Shown: piece by piece, positions 50,943 to 59,174 of the stretch
How the letters are laid out: each line of letters starts with the position of its first letter
How positions within the stretch are numbered: position 1 is the stretch's first letter
Assembly: GCF_039538765.1 (NCBI RefSeq)
Contig: NZ_BAABCJ010000002.1
Coordinates: 682,001-746,000, forward strand
Direction: 5' to 3'
Length of the DNA stretch: 64,000 bases
Source of the DNA: Zhihengliuella alba
GTDB lineage: Bacteria > Actinomycetota > Actinomycetes > Actinomycetales > Micrococcaceae
Program-made: the position numbers and the translations under genes
Notes under the pieces: generated by a model
What the model was told of the DNA's origin: nothing
Database searches by the model: none
What the model saw: the letters and a program-made list of their open reading frames with translations, nothing else

Positions 50943-53579
50943 TCAGGCCAGGCCGGCCCGCCGCAGGGCCTCGGCCATGGCGGTGTCGCCGCCGGCCGCG
51001 GCACCGGACTGCGGCTTCCGGTCGTCCTTCTGCCCGCCGCGCTGGCCGCCCGGCTGCCCACCGGCGCGCTCGCGCCCGGCCCGTCCGCCGGCGCCACCGC
51101 CGGCCGCCGAGCCGCCGCGTGCTCCGCCGCCCCGGGGGCGGCTTCCGCCGTGGCCGGCCGGCCCGCCACCCTTCGGCGTGCCGTCCTGCGCGGCACCGGC
51201 GGCCCCGCTGCGGGAGGTCCCGCCCCGGGGCCGCCCGGCGGCGGCTTCCGAGGGCAGCGGGTCGTCCAACCGCAGGGTGAGCGAGATCCGCTTCCGGGCG
51301 AGGTCGACGTCGAGCACCTTGACCCGGACGACCTGACCGGACTTGACCACCTCGCGGGGGTCGGAGACGAACTCGCGGCTCATCGCGGAGACGTGGACCA
51401 GTCCGTCCTGGTGCACGCCGATGTCCACGAACGCCCCGAACGCCGCGACGTTGGAGACCGTGCCCTCGAGGATCATCCCCGGCTCCAGGTCGCCGACGGT
51501 CTCGACGCCGTCCTTCAGTGCGGCCGTGACGAACTCGCCGCGCGGATCGCGGCCGGGACGGGCGAGCTCGGCCATCACGTCGCGGACGGTCGGGACGCCG
51601 AAGCGCTCGTCCACGAACTGCTCCGGGCGGAGCGATCCGACGGCGCCGGCCGCCGCGCCGACGTCGCCCTTGGTCAGGCCCGCCTCGGCGAGGATCCGCT
51701 GCGCGAGGCCGTAGGCCTCGGGGTGCACGGCGGACGCGTCCAGCGGCTCCCTGCCCCCGGTGACGCGGAGGAAGCCGGCGCACTGCTCGAACGCCTTGGC
51801 GCCCAGGCGGGGCACCTTCTTCAGCTCGGCGCGGGTCGCGAACGGCCCGTTGGCGTCCCGGTACTCGACGATGTTCCGGCCGAGCGTGGGACCGACGCCG
51901 GCGACGCGCGAGAGCAGGGCCGGCGAGGCCGTGTTGACGTCCACGCCGACCGCGTTGACGCAGTCCTCGACGACGGCGTCGAGCGTCCGGTCGAGCTTCG
52001 CCGGCGTGAGGTCGTGCTGGTACTGGCCGACGCCGATCGACTTCGGCTCGATCTTCACGAGCTCGGCCAGCGGGTCCTGCAGCCGGCGGGCGATCGACGC
52101 GGCGCCGCGCAGGGAGACGTCCAGGTCCGGCAGCTCGGCCGCGGCCAGGGCCGAGGCGGAGTAGACGGACGCGCCGGCCTCCGACACGATGACCTTCGCC
52201 GGGCGGACGCCGGCGGCCGCCGTCGCCTCCCCGTAGCGGGGGTTGGCGGCGAGCCGGGCCAGGAGCTCCCCGGCGAGCCGGTCCGTCTCGCGACTGGCCG
52301 TGCCGTTGCCGACGGCCACGAGAGTGGTCCCGTGCTTCACGGCCAGGGACTCGAGGACCGCGAGCGAGTCCTCCCACTTGGTGCTGGCCTTCCCGTTGGC
52401 GTGCGGGTAGATCGTCGCCGTGTCCACGACGCGGCCCGTGCCGTTGACGACGGCGACCTTCACGCCGGTGCGCAGGCCCGGGTCGAGGCCGAGGACCGTG
52501 CGGTTGCCCGCCGGCGCCGCGAGCAGCACGTCGCGCAGGTTGTCGGCGAAGACGCGCACCGCCTGCTCCTCGGCCGCCTCGAAGAGGCGCGTGCGCAGGT
52601 CCGTCTCCAGGCGGGTGAGGATGCGGCTCTTCCAGGCCAGGCGGACGGTGCGGCTCTGCCAGCCGTGCGCCGGCGATCCCGCCGGGGCGTCCGCGCCCAC
52701 CGCGCGCGCGACGGCGGCCTCGTAGCCGGCCCGGGCCTCGGTCAGCGCGTCCTCGTCGGCCGGGTCCGCCTCCGCCAGCGTCAGCGCGAGCGCGCCCTCG
52801 CGCTCCCCGCGCAGCAGGGCCAGCACCCGGTGCCCGGGCAGGCGGTGCAGGGGCTCCGCGAAGTCCTGGTAGTCGGAGAACTTGGCGGCCGCCTCCCCGG
52901 CGCCCGGTGCGACGGCGGAGCGCAGGACGCCGCGCTTCCAGAGCCGCTCGCGCAGCTCGGTGACGAGCTCGACGTCCTGTCCGGCCCGCTCGATGACGAT
53001 GGCCCGGGCCCCGGTGAGCGCGTCGTCGGGCGTGGCGACGGCGTCGTTCACGTACTCCGCGGCCGCGGCCTGCGGGTCCAGCCCGGCGTCGGAGAGCAGC
53101 GCCTCGGCGAGCGGCTCCAGTCCGGCCTCGCGCGCGATCTGCGCCCGGGTGCGGCGCTTGGTCTTGTAGGGCAGGTAGAGGTCCTCGAGCTCCGTCTTGG
53201 TGGTGGCGGCCGCGATCGCCCCGCGCAGCGCGTCCGTGAGCTTGCCCTGCTCGTCGATGGCCTTGACGACGGCGGAGCGCCGGTCCTCCAGCTCACGCAG
53301 GTAGCGCAGCCGCTCCTCGAGGGTGCGCAGCTGCGTGTCGTCGAGGGTCCCGGTCGCCTCCTTGCGGTAGCGGGCGATGAACGGGACGGTGGAGCCGGAG
53401 TCGAGGAGGTCCACCGCGGCCTGGACCTGCCACGTCTGGACGCCGAGCTCCTCGGCGATGCGCGCGACCACCGCCCGGGTCGCGGCGCCGGGGGCGGCGG
53501 GGGCCGCGAAGCCTCCCGTCCGTGTGCCGGGAGCGCTGGGGGTGGACTGGCCTGCGGGGGCTGCGTTGGAGATCGTCAC
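50943..53579 (-). CDS. tex: Tex family RNA-binding transcription accessory protein
   Basis: An 878-residue Tex/YhgF protein. The N-terminal helical region contains FIARYRKEATGTLDDTQLRTLEERL. The YqgF-like core has TVLGLDPGLRTGVKVAVVNGTG and VAVGNGTASRETDRLAGELL. HhH segments include IGVGQYQHDL and VGVDVNTASPALLSRVAGVGPTLGRNIV. The S1 domain is GMILEGTVSNVAAFGAFVDIGVHQDGLVHVSAMS. The C-terminus is a long Gly/Arg/Pro-rich tail, longer than in enterobacterial Tex. It binds RNA and affects transcription. ATG 53579. Confidence 0.94.
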   Translation of the reverse strand: MTISNAAPAGQSTPSAPGTRTGGFAAPAAPGAATRAVVARIAEELGVQTWQVQAAVDLLDSGSTVPFIARYRKEATGTLDDTQLRTLEERLRYLRELEDRRSAVVKAIDEQGKLTDALRGAIAAATTKTELEDLYLPYKTKRRTRAQIAREAGLEPLAEALLSDAGLDPQAAAAEYVNDAVATPDDALTGARAIVIERAGQDVELVTELRERLWKRGVLRSAVAPGAGEAAAKFSDYQDFAEPLHRLPGHRVLALLRGEREGALALTLAEADPADEDALTEARAGYEAAVARAVGADAPAGSPAHGWQSRTVRLAWKSRILTRLETDLRTRLFEAAEEQAVRVFADNLRDVLLAAPAGNRTVLGLDPGLRTGVKVAVVNGTGRVVDTATIYPHANGKASTKWEDSLAVLESLAVKHGTTLVAVGNGTASRETDRLAGELLARLAANPRYGEATAAAGVRPAKVIVSEAGASVYSASALAAAELPDLDVSLRGAASIARRLQDPLAELVKIEPKSIGVGQYQHDLTPAKLDRTLDAVVEDCVNAVGVDVNTASPALLSRVAGVGPTLGRNIVEYRDANGPFATRAELKKVPRLGAKAFEQCAGFLRVTGGREPLDASAVHPEAYGLAQRILAEAGLTKGDVGAAAGAVGSLRPEQFVDERFGVPTVRDVMAELARPGRDPRGEFVTAALKDGVETVGDLEPGMILEGTVSNVAAFGAFVDIGVHQDGLVHVSAMSREFVSDPREVVKSGQVVRVKVLDVDLARKRISLTLRLDDPLPSEAAAGRPRGGTSRSGAAGAAQDGTPKGGGPAGHGGSRPRGGGARGGSAAGGGAGGRAGRERAGGQPGGQRGGQKDDRKPQSGAAAGGDTAMAEALRRAGLA

Positions 53580-53625
53580 CGGTCCATCTTGCCGCAGCCG
53601 GTCATCCCTCCGCGATCCGCGGCCC

Positions 53626-53631
53626 TAGACT
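53626..53631 (+). promoter_or_regulatory. -10 box of a leaderless gene
   Basis: TAGACT ends 7 nt before the ATG of the small lipoprotein (53639). No recognisable -35 at 17 bp. Confidence 0.4.
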
Positions 53632-53638
53632 GTGGAGC

Positions 53639-53992
53639 ATGCGTGGAATCCGACCTGTCGCCCTGGCCGCCGCCGTCCTGCTGATCGGCGCGACGGGCTG
53701 CGCCCAGGTCCAGCAGGCCACCGAGGACGCCGCCGCCTCCGCCGTGGGCTCCGTCACCGAGTCCGCCCGGCAGGAGGTCGTGACGAGGATCTGCGCGCCC
53801 GTCACCGACGGCACTCTGGACGCGTCCGACGTCGAACTCCTCTCCTCGCTCGTCGAGCCGGCGGAGGCCGCCGGCGTCCCGGCCGAGGTCCTCGATCCGC
53901 TGCGCCGCCTCGCCGATGCCGGCGACTCGGCGCCGCAGGACCTGCTCGACGAGGCCGCCGCCGCCTCCGACGAGGCGACCGCCGCCGAGTGA
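53639..53992 (+). CDS. small lipoprotein of unknown function
   Basis: A 117-residue protein. The N-terminus is a lipoprotein signal with lipobox C21 (LLIGATGC). The mature part is helical and acidic (ATEDAAASAVGSVTESARQEVVTRIC; LSSLVEPAEAAGVPAEVLDPLRRLADAG) and ends in an Asp/Glu/Ala-rich tail. A second Cys in RICAPV is conserved-looking but its role is unknown. I do not recognise a family. ATG 53639 has no Shine-Dalgarno, but a TAGACT box 7 nt before it suggests leaderless expression. It diverges from tex by 59 bp. Confidence 0.7.
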   Translation: MRGIRPVALAAAVLLIGATGCAQVQQATEDAAASAVGSVTESARQEVVTRICAPVTDGTLDASDVELLSSLVEPAEAAGVPAEVLDPLRRLADAGDSAPQDLLDEAAAASDEATAAE

Positions 53993-54023
53993 GCGCGGCC
54001 GCCCGGTGCCGCGCCGGGAACTC

Positions 54024-54605
54024 CTAGCCGGCGTCCGGCGACGTGCGGGACCGGGCGAGCGCGCGCAGCTCGTCGACCTGGTCCAGCACCGCGTCGAGGC
54101 GGCCGCGGAAGTATCCGGCCGTCGAGCCCGGAGCGCTGGAACCGGGCATCGCGGCGTGGTGGTACATGCCGTCGCCGAGGAGCATGATCGCGTCCGCCAC
54201 GGCGTCGTCGCCCACCTCCTCCCGGATGAGCTGCCACCAGGACCCGTGCACGGCGGCGAGCGCCTCGGCCGCGCCGGGGTGCTGCCCGGCCGCGAGGCGC
54301 ATGACCACGACGAAGAAGGTGTCCAGCTCGGTGCCGGTCTCGACCGACGTGCGCACGAAGTAGCGCGACGGCCCCTCGGGCGACTGCCGCATGCGGTCCA
54401 GATCCGCCTCCGCGGCCTGCCGCAGGCCGTCCAGGACGCCGTCGGCGAGCGCGTCCTTGCTCTTGAAGTGGTAGAGCAGGCCGCCCTTGGAGACCCCGGC
54501 CCGGGCGGCCGTCGCCTCGAGCGTCGCAGCGCGCTCGCCCTCGCTGCTGACGATCGCGCAGTAGGCGGCGAGGATCTTCTCGCGGGCGGCGGGGGGACGG
54601 GCCAT
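54024..54605 (-). CDS. TetR family transcriptional regulator
   Basis: A 193-residue TetR repressor with HTH TLEATAARAGVSKGGLLYHFKSKDAL at residues ~27-52 and a helical ligand domain rich in Trp/His (AVHGSWWQLIREEVGDDAV). ATG 54605 rather than GTG 54614 is preferred: a minus-strand -10 TAGAGT (54613-54618) lies 7 nt before it, giving a leaderless start. It diverges from the MFS exporter at 54719, the classic TetR-exporter pair, and probably represses both. Confidence 0.87.
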   Translation of the reverse strand: MARPPAAREKILAAYCAIVSSEGERAATLEATAARAGVSKGGLLYHFKSKDALADGVLDGLRQAAEADLDRMRQSPEGPSRYFVRTSVETGTELDTFFVVVMRLAAGQHPGAAEALAAVHGSWWQLIREEVGDDAVADAIMLLGDGMYHHAAMPGSSAPGSTAGYFRGRLDAVLDQVDELRALARSRTSPDAG

Positions 54606-54662
54606 GCGGACCACTCTATCGAGCCGGCCCCGGTGAGACCGCGCACAGAGCCTTCCCTCTAA

Positions 54663-54681
54663 ACCGTCCAGCCGGTACAGT
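54663..54681 (+). promoter_or_regulatory. promoter/operator of the MFS exporter
   Basis: -10-like TACAGT (54676-54681) overlaps the inverted repeat ACCG (54663-54666) and CGGT (54673-54676). The divergent TetR is the probable binder. Confidence 0.4.
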
Positions 54682-54718
54682 TATCCCAGATCCACCCCTT
54701 CCAGCCCCGGGAACAGCC

Positions 54719-56269
54719 ATGACACAGACCACCTCAGCGCGCCCCACCACGCCGGCCAGCACGCGCCGCTGGCTCGCGCTGGCCGTGCTCATGTTCCCCG
54801 TGCTGCTGATCTCCGTGGACAACACCGTGCTCAGCTTCGCGGTGCCGGCGCTCTCCAAGGCGCTGGCCCCGACCTCTGACCAGCTGCTGTGGATGATCGA
54901 CGTCTACCCGCTGGTCCTGGCCGGCCTGCTGGTGCCCATGGGCAGCCTGGGCGACCGGATCGGCCGCAAGCGGCTCCTGCTCGTCGGCAGCGCCGGCTTC
55001 GGCGTGGTCTCCGCGCTCGCGGCCTTCTCCCCCAGCGCCGAGTGGCTCATCGCCGCCCGCGCCCTGCTGGGCTTCTTCGGCTCCATGCTGATGCCCGCCA
55101 CCCTGTCGCTGATCCGCAGCATCTTCACGGACCAGGACGAGCGCCGCCGCGCGATCGCCATCTGGGCGGCCGGATTCGCCGGAGGCGCCGCCCTCGGCCC
55201 GATCCTCGGCGGCTGGCTGCTGGAGCACTTCGCGTGGGGATCGGTCTTCCTCCTGGCCGTCCCGATGCTGCTGCCGATCCTCCTCGCCGGCCCGTTCCTG
55301 ATCCCGGAGTTCAAGGACCCGCAGCCGGGCCCCGTCGACCCGCTCTCGATCGCCCTCGCCATCCTCGCGCTGGCGCCGCTGGTCTTCGGCATCAAACTGG
55401 CCGCCAAGGGGGCGGACCCCGTCGTCGCGGCGGCCGCCGTCGCGATCGGGCTCGCGAGCGGCTGGCTCTTCGTGCGCCGCCAGCTCCGCCGGCCGATCCC
55501 CATGCTGGACGTGCGCCTCTTCCGCAACCCCACGTTCTCCGGCGCGCTGGCCGTGAACCTGCTCAGCATCTTCTCGATGGTCGGGTTCATCTACTTCCTC
55601 ACCCAGCACCTGCAGCTGGTCGCGGGGCTCTCGCCCATGCAGGCCGGCGTCCTCATGGTCCCCGGCCTCGCCCTGTCGATCGTCTCCGGGCTGGGCGCAG
55701 CGTGGCTGGCCCGCCACGTGGCGGTCTCGACGCTGATGGTCTTCGGCCTCGGGCTCAACGCGGTCGCCTACGGCCTGGTCCTGCTGGTGGCGCAGGCCGA
55801 CTCGGTGCTGCCGCTGATGGGCGCGTTCGCGGTGCTCGGCCTCGGCGTCGGGCTCTCGGAGACCCTCTCCAACGACCTGGCGCTCTCCGCGGTCCCGCCG
55901 GCGAAGGCCGGCGCGGCCTCCGCCATCTCGGAGACGGCGTACGAGACGGGCACCGTCCTCGGCACTGCCGTGCTCGGCGGGCTGCTCAACGCCGCCTACA
56001 CACGCAACCTCCGCCTGCCGGACGGACTGGGCGGGGCGGACGCCGCGGCCGCGTCCCAGACGCTCGGGGGTGCGCACGACGTCGCCGCGCGCCTGCCGTC
56101 GGACCAGGCCGCCGCGCTGCTGGAGTCGGCCGCCCACGCCTTCGACTCGGGCGTGGCGGTGACCGCGTCGATCGGGATGGCGACCGCCGTCGTCGCGGCC
56201 GTGGTGATCCACCGCGCGCTGCGCCGCCAGCCGGTGGCGGTGGCCCCGACGGGGGAGCCGCACGCCTGA
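54719..56269 (+). CDS. MFS transporter, DHA2 family (SmvA/QacA-like exporter)
   Basis: A 516-residue, ~14-helix exporter. The first helix has LISVDNTVLSFAVPALSKAL, motif A is GSLGDRIGRKRLLL, and the antiporter motif-C-like helix has AAGFAGGAALGPILGGWLLEHFAWGS. It resembles quaternary-ammonium and dye exporters (QacA/SmvA). ATG 54719 follows CCGGGAACAGCC. A divergent TetR gene 113 bp away should control it. Together with 260-1831 this is the second DHA2 exporter/TetR set in the window, not closely similar to the first. Confidence 0.9.
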   Translation: MTQTTSARPTTPASTRRWLALAVLMFPVLLISVDNTVLSFAVPALSKALAPTSDQLLWMIDVYPLVLAGLLVPMGSLGDRIGRKRLLLVGSAGFGVVSALAAFSPSAEWLIAARALLGFFGSMLMPATLSLIRSIFTDQDERRRAIAIWAAGFAGGAALGPILGGWLLEHFAWGSVFLLAVPMLLPILLAGPFLIPEFKDPQPGPVDPLSIALAILALAPLVFGIKLAAKGADPVVAAAAVAIGLASGWLFVRRQLRRPIPMLDVRLFRNPTFSGALAVNLLSIFSMVGFIYFLTQHLQLVAGLSPMQAGVLMVPGLALSIVSGLGAAWLARHVAVSTLMVFGLGLNAVAYGLVLLVAQADSVLPLMGAFAVLGLGVGLSETLSNDLALSAVPPAKAGAASAISETAYETGTVLGTAVLGGLLNAAYTRNLRLPDGLGGADAAAASQTLGGAHDVAARLPSDQAAALLESAAHAFDSGVAVTASIGMATAVVAAVVIHRALRRQPVAVAPTGEPHA

Positions 56270-56309
56270 GGGCTCCCCGAGCCGGGGTCCCGTGGGGCAC
56301 ACTGGGCCC

Positions 56310-56858
56310 ATGAACGACTACGTGGGGTTCCTGCGCGGGATCAATGTCGGCGGGCGCCGGATCGCCATGCCGGACCTGATCGCGTGCGTCGAGTCCGCCG
56401 GCGCCCGGGACGTGCGGACGGTTCTCGCCACCGGCAACGTCCTCTTCACCTCCGGCCTGTCCCGCGATGCGGCCCGCGGGCAGCTCGAGACCGCGATCGG
56501 GGAGCGCTTCGGCTTCGCCGCTCGGCTCTTCGTCAAGACGGTGCCCGAGGTCGCCGAGCTGGTCGCCGCCTGCCCGTACGACCGCGCCGCCGAGTACGCG
56601 GGGCACCCGGCGCACACCTACGCGACCTTCACGTCCGCGCCGGACGTGGCGCGGACGGCGCTGGAGCGGCTGGAGGCCCAGGCGCCGGACGCGCTGGACC
56701 GGGCCACGGCCCGGGACGACGTCCTCTACTGGCAGACGCCCAGAGGGACCACGCTGGAGAACCCGCTCGCGCGGATCCTCGCCGGGGCCCGCCTGAAGGA
56801 GCACCACACCACGCGCAACCTCAACACGCTGGAGAAGGTCGTCGCCGCTAGACGTTGA
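56310..56858 (+). CDS. DUF1697 family protein
   Basis: A 182-residue protein. The start DYVGFLRGINVGGRRIAMPDL and the motif TVLATGNVLFTS are the signatures of DUF1697; the end LKEHHTTRNLNTLEKVVA is also conserved. Function unknown. ATG 56310 was chosen over an in-frame GTG at 56292. A weak CACACT box lies 6 nt before the ATG. Its last 11 bp overlap the 3' end of the convergent nnaR gene. Confidence 0.85.
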   Translation: MNDYVGFLRGINVGGRRIAMPDLIACVESAGARDVRTVLATGNVLFTSGLSRDAARGQLETAIGERFGFAARLFVKTVPEVAELVAACPYDRAAEYAGHPAHTYATFTSAPDVARTALERLEAQAPDALDRATARDDVLYWQTPRGTTLENPLARILAGARLKEHHTTRNLNTLEKVVAARR

Positions 56859-58062
56859 GCCGGTAGCCCCGCTTGACCACCGTGGTCACCAGGCGCGGGT
56901 CCGGGAGGGCGCGGCGCAGCCGGCTGACGGCCATGTCCAGGGCGTGGTCGGCCTGTCCCTCGGGGAGGATCGCGATGAGCTCGGCCCGCGAGAGGACGGC
57001 GCCGCGCGCGTCCGCGATCGCCCGGAACAGCGCCAGCTGCGAGGCGCCGAGCTCCCGGGCCTGCCCGGCCAGCGCCACCACGGACCCGCGGATGGTGAGG
57101 TCGCCGAGCGCCGTCGGGCAGTGCCGGGTGCCGCGACCGCCGAGGAACTCGACCACCTGCCGGATCATGGCCCCCATCCGGAAGCGCTCCGGGACCAGGG
57201 GGTCGATGCCGACCGCCTGCAGCGGCTGCGCCGTCACGGGCCCCACGGTCGCGGCGACCACATGCGTCTGGAAGGCCTCCACCAGGTCCCAGTAGCGTCC
57301 GCGCTGGCGCGCCGCGTCCAGCAGCGCGTCCACGGCGGGCGCCGCAGTGAACGTCACGAGGTCCAGGCCGCCCCCGCACACGGCGTCGATCAGCCGGGCG
57401 ACCTTCTCCTCGCTGCCCTCCGGCACCACCCACCGGTAGGGCGAGACGGTGAGGACCCGGGCGCCCGCCGCCTCGAGCCGGGCGATCTCTTCCGCGTCGC
57501 CGAGCCCGTGGAGCTGGACCGCCACGGTCCGCCCCGCGACCCCGCGCTCCAGCGCGAGGTCCACCATCGTGGCCGTCCGCTCGTCGTGGCCGGCGCCGTC
57601 GTCGTCGAACCCCGCGGCGCGCACGGCCCCGCGGGCCTTGGGCCCGCGCACGAGGATCGTGGCCCGCTCCAGCGTCCGCGTCAGGTCCTCGCCCTGCCCG
57701 TGCGCCTCGGCCGAGTCGATCCAGCGCCGCATGCCGTAGGCGGTGGTGACGAGCACGACGTCGGGGCGCGCCGCGATCAGCGCCGCGGTCTCGGCCTGCA
57801 GGGCCGCGTCCTCGGCCACGGGTGCGATCTTCAGGACCGGCGCGTGGAGCACCTCGGCGCCGCGCCGCTCGAGCGCGTCGATGAGATCCGCGGACCGGCG
57901 GTCGCTGGTCACGCCGATCCGGAACCCGGCCAGGGACCCGGCCGCGTCCTCCGGGCCCGGACCGACTCCCGGACCGGCGAGCCGGCCGGCCGGCGGGCCC
58001 GCCGCCGTCGTCGCCCGGGGGTCCTGCTCCGTGCCGTCCACGGGCGGCGCTGTCTCCATCAC
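56848..58062 (-). CDS. nnaR: NnaR-like regulator: uroporphyrinogen-III synthase domain plus winged helix
   Basis: A 404-residue fusion. Residues ~50-300 are a HemD (uroporphyrinogen-III synthase) fold (GFRIGVTSDRRSADLIDALERRG, VTFTAAPAVDALLDAARQRG, VVAATVGPVTAQPLQAVGI). Residues ~310-404 are an OmpR/PhoB-like winged helix (LTIRGSVVALAGQARELGASQLALFRAI ... VSRLRRALPDPRLVTTVVKRGYRLNV). Such fusions act as nitrite-assimilation regulators (NnaR in Streptomyces and Mycobacterium, which work with GlnR). GTG 58062 overlaps the cobA stop and is 10 nt from GGAGG; ATG 58059 is the alternative. Third gene of nirB-cobA-nnaR. Confidence 0.84.
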   Translation of the reverse strand: MMETAPPVDGTEQDPRATTAAGPPAGRLAGPGVGPGPEDAAGSLAGFRIGVTSDRRSADLIDALERRGAEVLHAPVLKIAPVAEDAALQAETAALIAARPDVVLVTTAYGMRRWIDSAEAHGQGEDLTRTLERATILVRGPKARGAVRAAGFDDDGAGHDERTATMVDLALERGVAGRTVAVQLHGLGDAEEIARLEAAGARVLTVSPYRWVVPEGSEEKVARLIDAVCGGGLDLVTFTAAPAVDALLDAARQRGRYWDLVEAFQTHVVAATVGPVTAQPLQAVGIDPLVPERFRMGAMIRQVVEFLGGRGTRHCPTALGDLTIRGSVVALAGQARELGASQLALFRAIADARGAVLSRAELIAILPEGQADHALDMAVSRLRRALPDPRLVTTVVKRGYRLNV

Positions 58063-59174
58063 GTCCGTTCGACCTCCAGGTCTCCGGTCGCGAGGTCCGC
58101 GGCCTGCCGTACCCACTCGTCCCCCAGCGCCACCACGTCGCCGATCACGATCACCGCCGGCGAGGAGCACTTGGCCTCCGCCGCCGCGAGGGCCAGCCCC
58201 TCCAACGGGGCCGCGGTGGTGCGCTGAGTCTCGCAGAACCCGCGCTCGACCACCATCGCGGGAGTCGCCGGGGCCAGGCCGTGGCGCAGGAGGCCGGCGA
58301 CCGTCTGCGGCAGGGTGCCGACGCCCATGAGGACCACGAGCGTGCCGCCGAGTCCGGCCAGGTGCTCGAGCTCCTCCTCGGAGAACGGCTGGTGCGCGGA
58401 GGCGACCGTGAACAGCTTGGACACCCCGCGGTGCGTCACGGGGACGCCGGCCGTGCCGGGCACCGAGATCGCCGACGTGACGCCGGGGACCACCGTCACG
58501 GGCACGCCCGCCGCCGCGCACGCCCGGACCTCCTCGGCGCCGCGCCCGAAGACGAACGGGTCCCCTCCCTTGAGCCGCACCACCGAGCGGCCGGCGAGCG
58601 CCGCCTCCACCAGCTGCCGCTCGATCTCCTCCTGCGGCACCTTGTGGTGCCCGGGGGTCTTGCCGACGTCGACCAGCTCGGCACCGGGGGCGAGCGCGGC
58701 GACGAGCTCAGCGGCGGGCGTCGCGGAGCCGGGCCCGGCCGGGCCCAGCCGGTCGTAGTAGACGACGTCGGCCTGGGCCAGCGCCGTGCGCCCGGCGACC
58801 GTCAGCAGGTCCGCGCGCCCCGGGCCGCCGCCGACGAGCGTGACGCCCCCGGCGGCGGCGGCCCCCGGCTCGGCGAGCAGCAGGATCCCCCGCTCCCGGC
58901 AGAGCCCGGGCAGGAAGGCCCAGGCGCCGTCGTCCGCGCTCCCCGGCTCCGGGCCGACGGCGACGACCAGCGCCACGCCGTCCAGGGGCGCCACCGGGAC
59001 CGCCGCCGTGCCGGACGGCAGCGCGGCGGAGGGCAGCACCTCGGACGGTGCCTCGGCGGTGCGGACCTCCGCGCCGGCCGCCCGGTACCGTGCGACGGCG
59101 CGGCGCGCGGCCCGCGGCTCCCCGCAGACGAGCACGGTCCGCCCGGTCAGGTCCGGGGTGCCCGGGAGCATCAT
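58059..59174 (-). CDS. cobA: uroporphyrinogen-III C-methyltransferase with N-terminal Met8-like remnant
   Basis: A 371-residue enzyme. Residues ~105-370 are the SUMT fold: VTLVGGGPGRADLLTVAGRTALAQADVVYYDRL, VDVGKTPGHHKVPQEEIERQLV, VVRLKGGDPFVFGRGAEEV and VPGVTSAISVPGTAGVPVTHRG. It methylates uroporphyrinogen III at C2 and C7 to precorrin-2, feeding siroheme for NirB. The first ~100 residues (GRTVLVCGEPRAARRAVARY) look like a shortened precorrin-2 oxidase (Met8) Rossmann half, probably inactive. ATG 59174 overlaps the nirB stop (ATGA). Confidence 0.9.
   Translation of the reverse strand: MMLPGTPDLTGRTVLVCGEPRAARRAVARYRAAGAEVRTAEAPSEVLPSAALPSGTAAVPVAPLDGVALVVAVGPEPGSADDGAWAFLPGLCRERGILLLAEPGAAAAGGVTLVGGGPGRADLLTVAGRTALAQADVVYYDRLGPAGPGSATPAAELVAALAPGAELVDVGKTPGHHKVPQEEIERQLVEAALAGRSVVRLKGGDPFVFGRGAEEVRACAAAGVPVTVVPGVTSAISVPGTAGVPVTHRGVSKLFTVASAHQPFSEEELEHLAGLGGTLVVLMGVGTLPQTVAGLLRHGLAPATPAMVVERGFCETQRTTAAPLEGLALAAAEAKCSSPAVIVIGDVVALGDEWVRQAADLATGDLEVERT

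Noticed and set aside
56292..56310. GTG 56292 as the DUF1697 start.
   Set aside because: The family begins at the DYVGFLRGIN block immediately after ATG 56310, and the extra six codons add nothing conserved.
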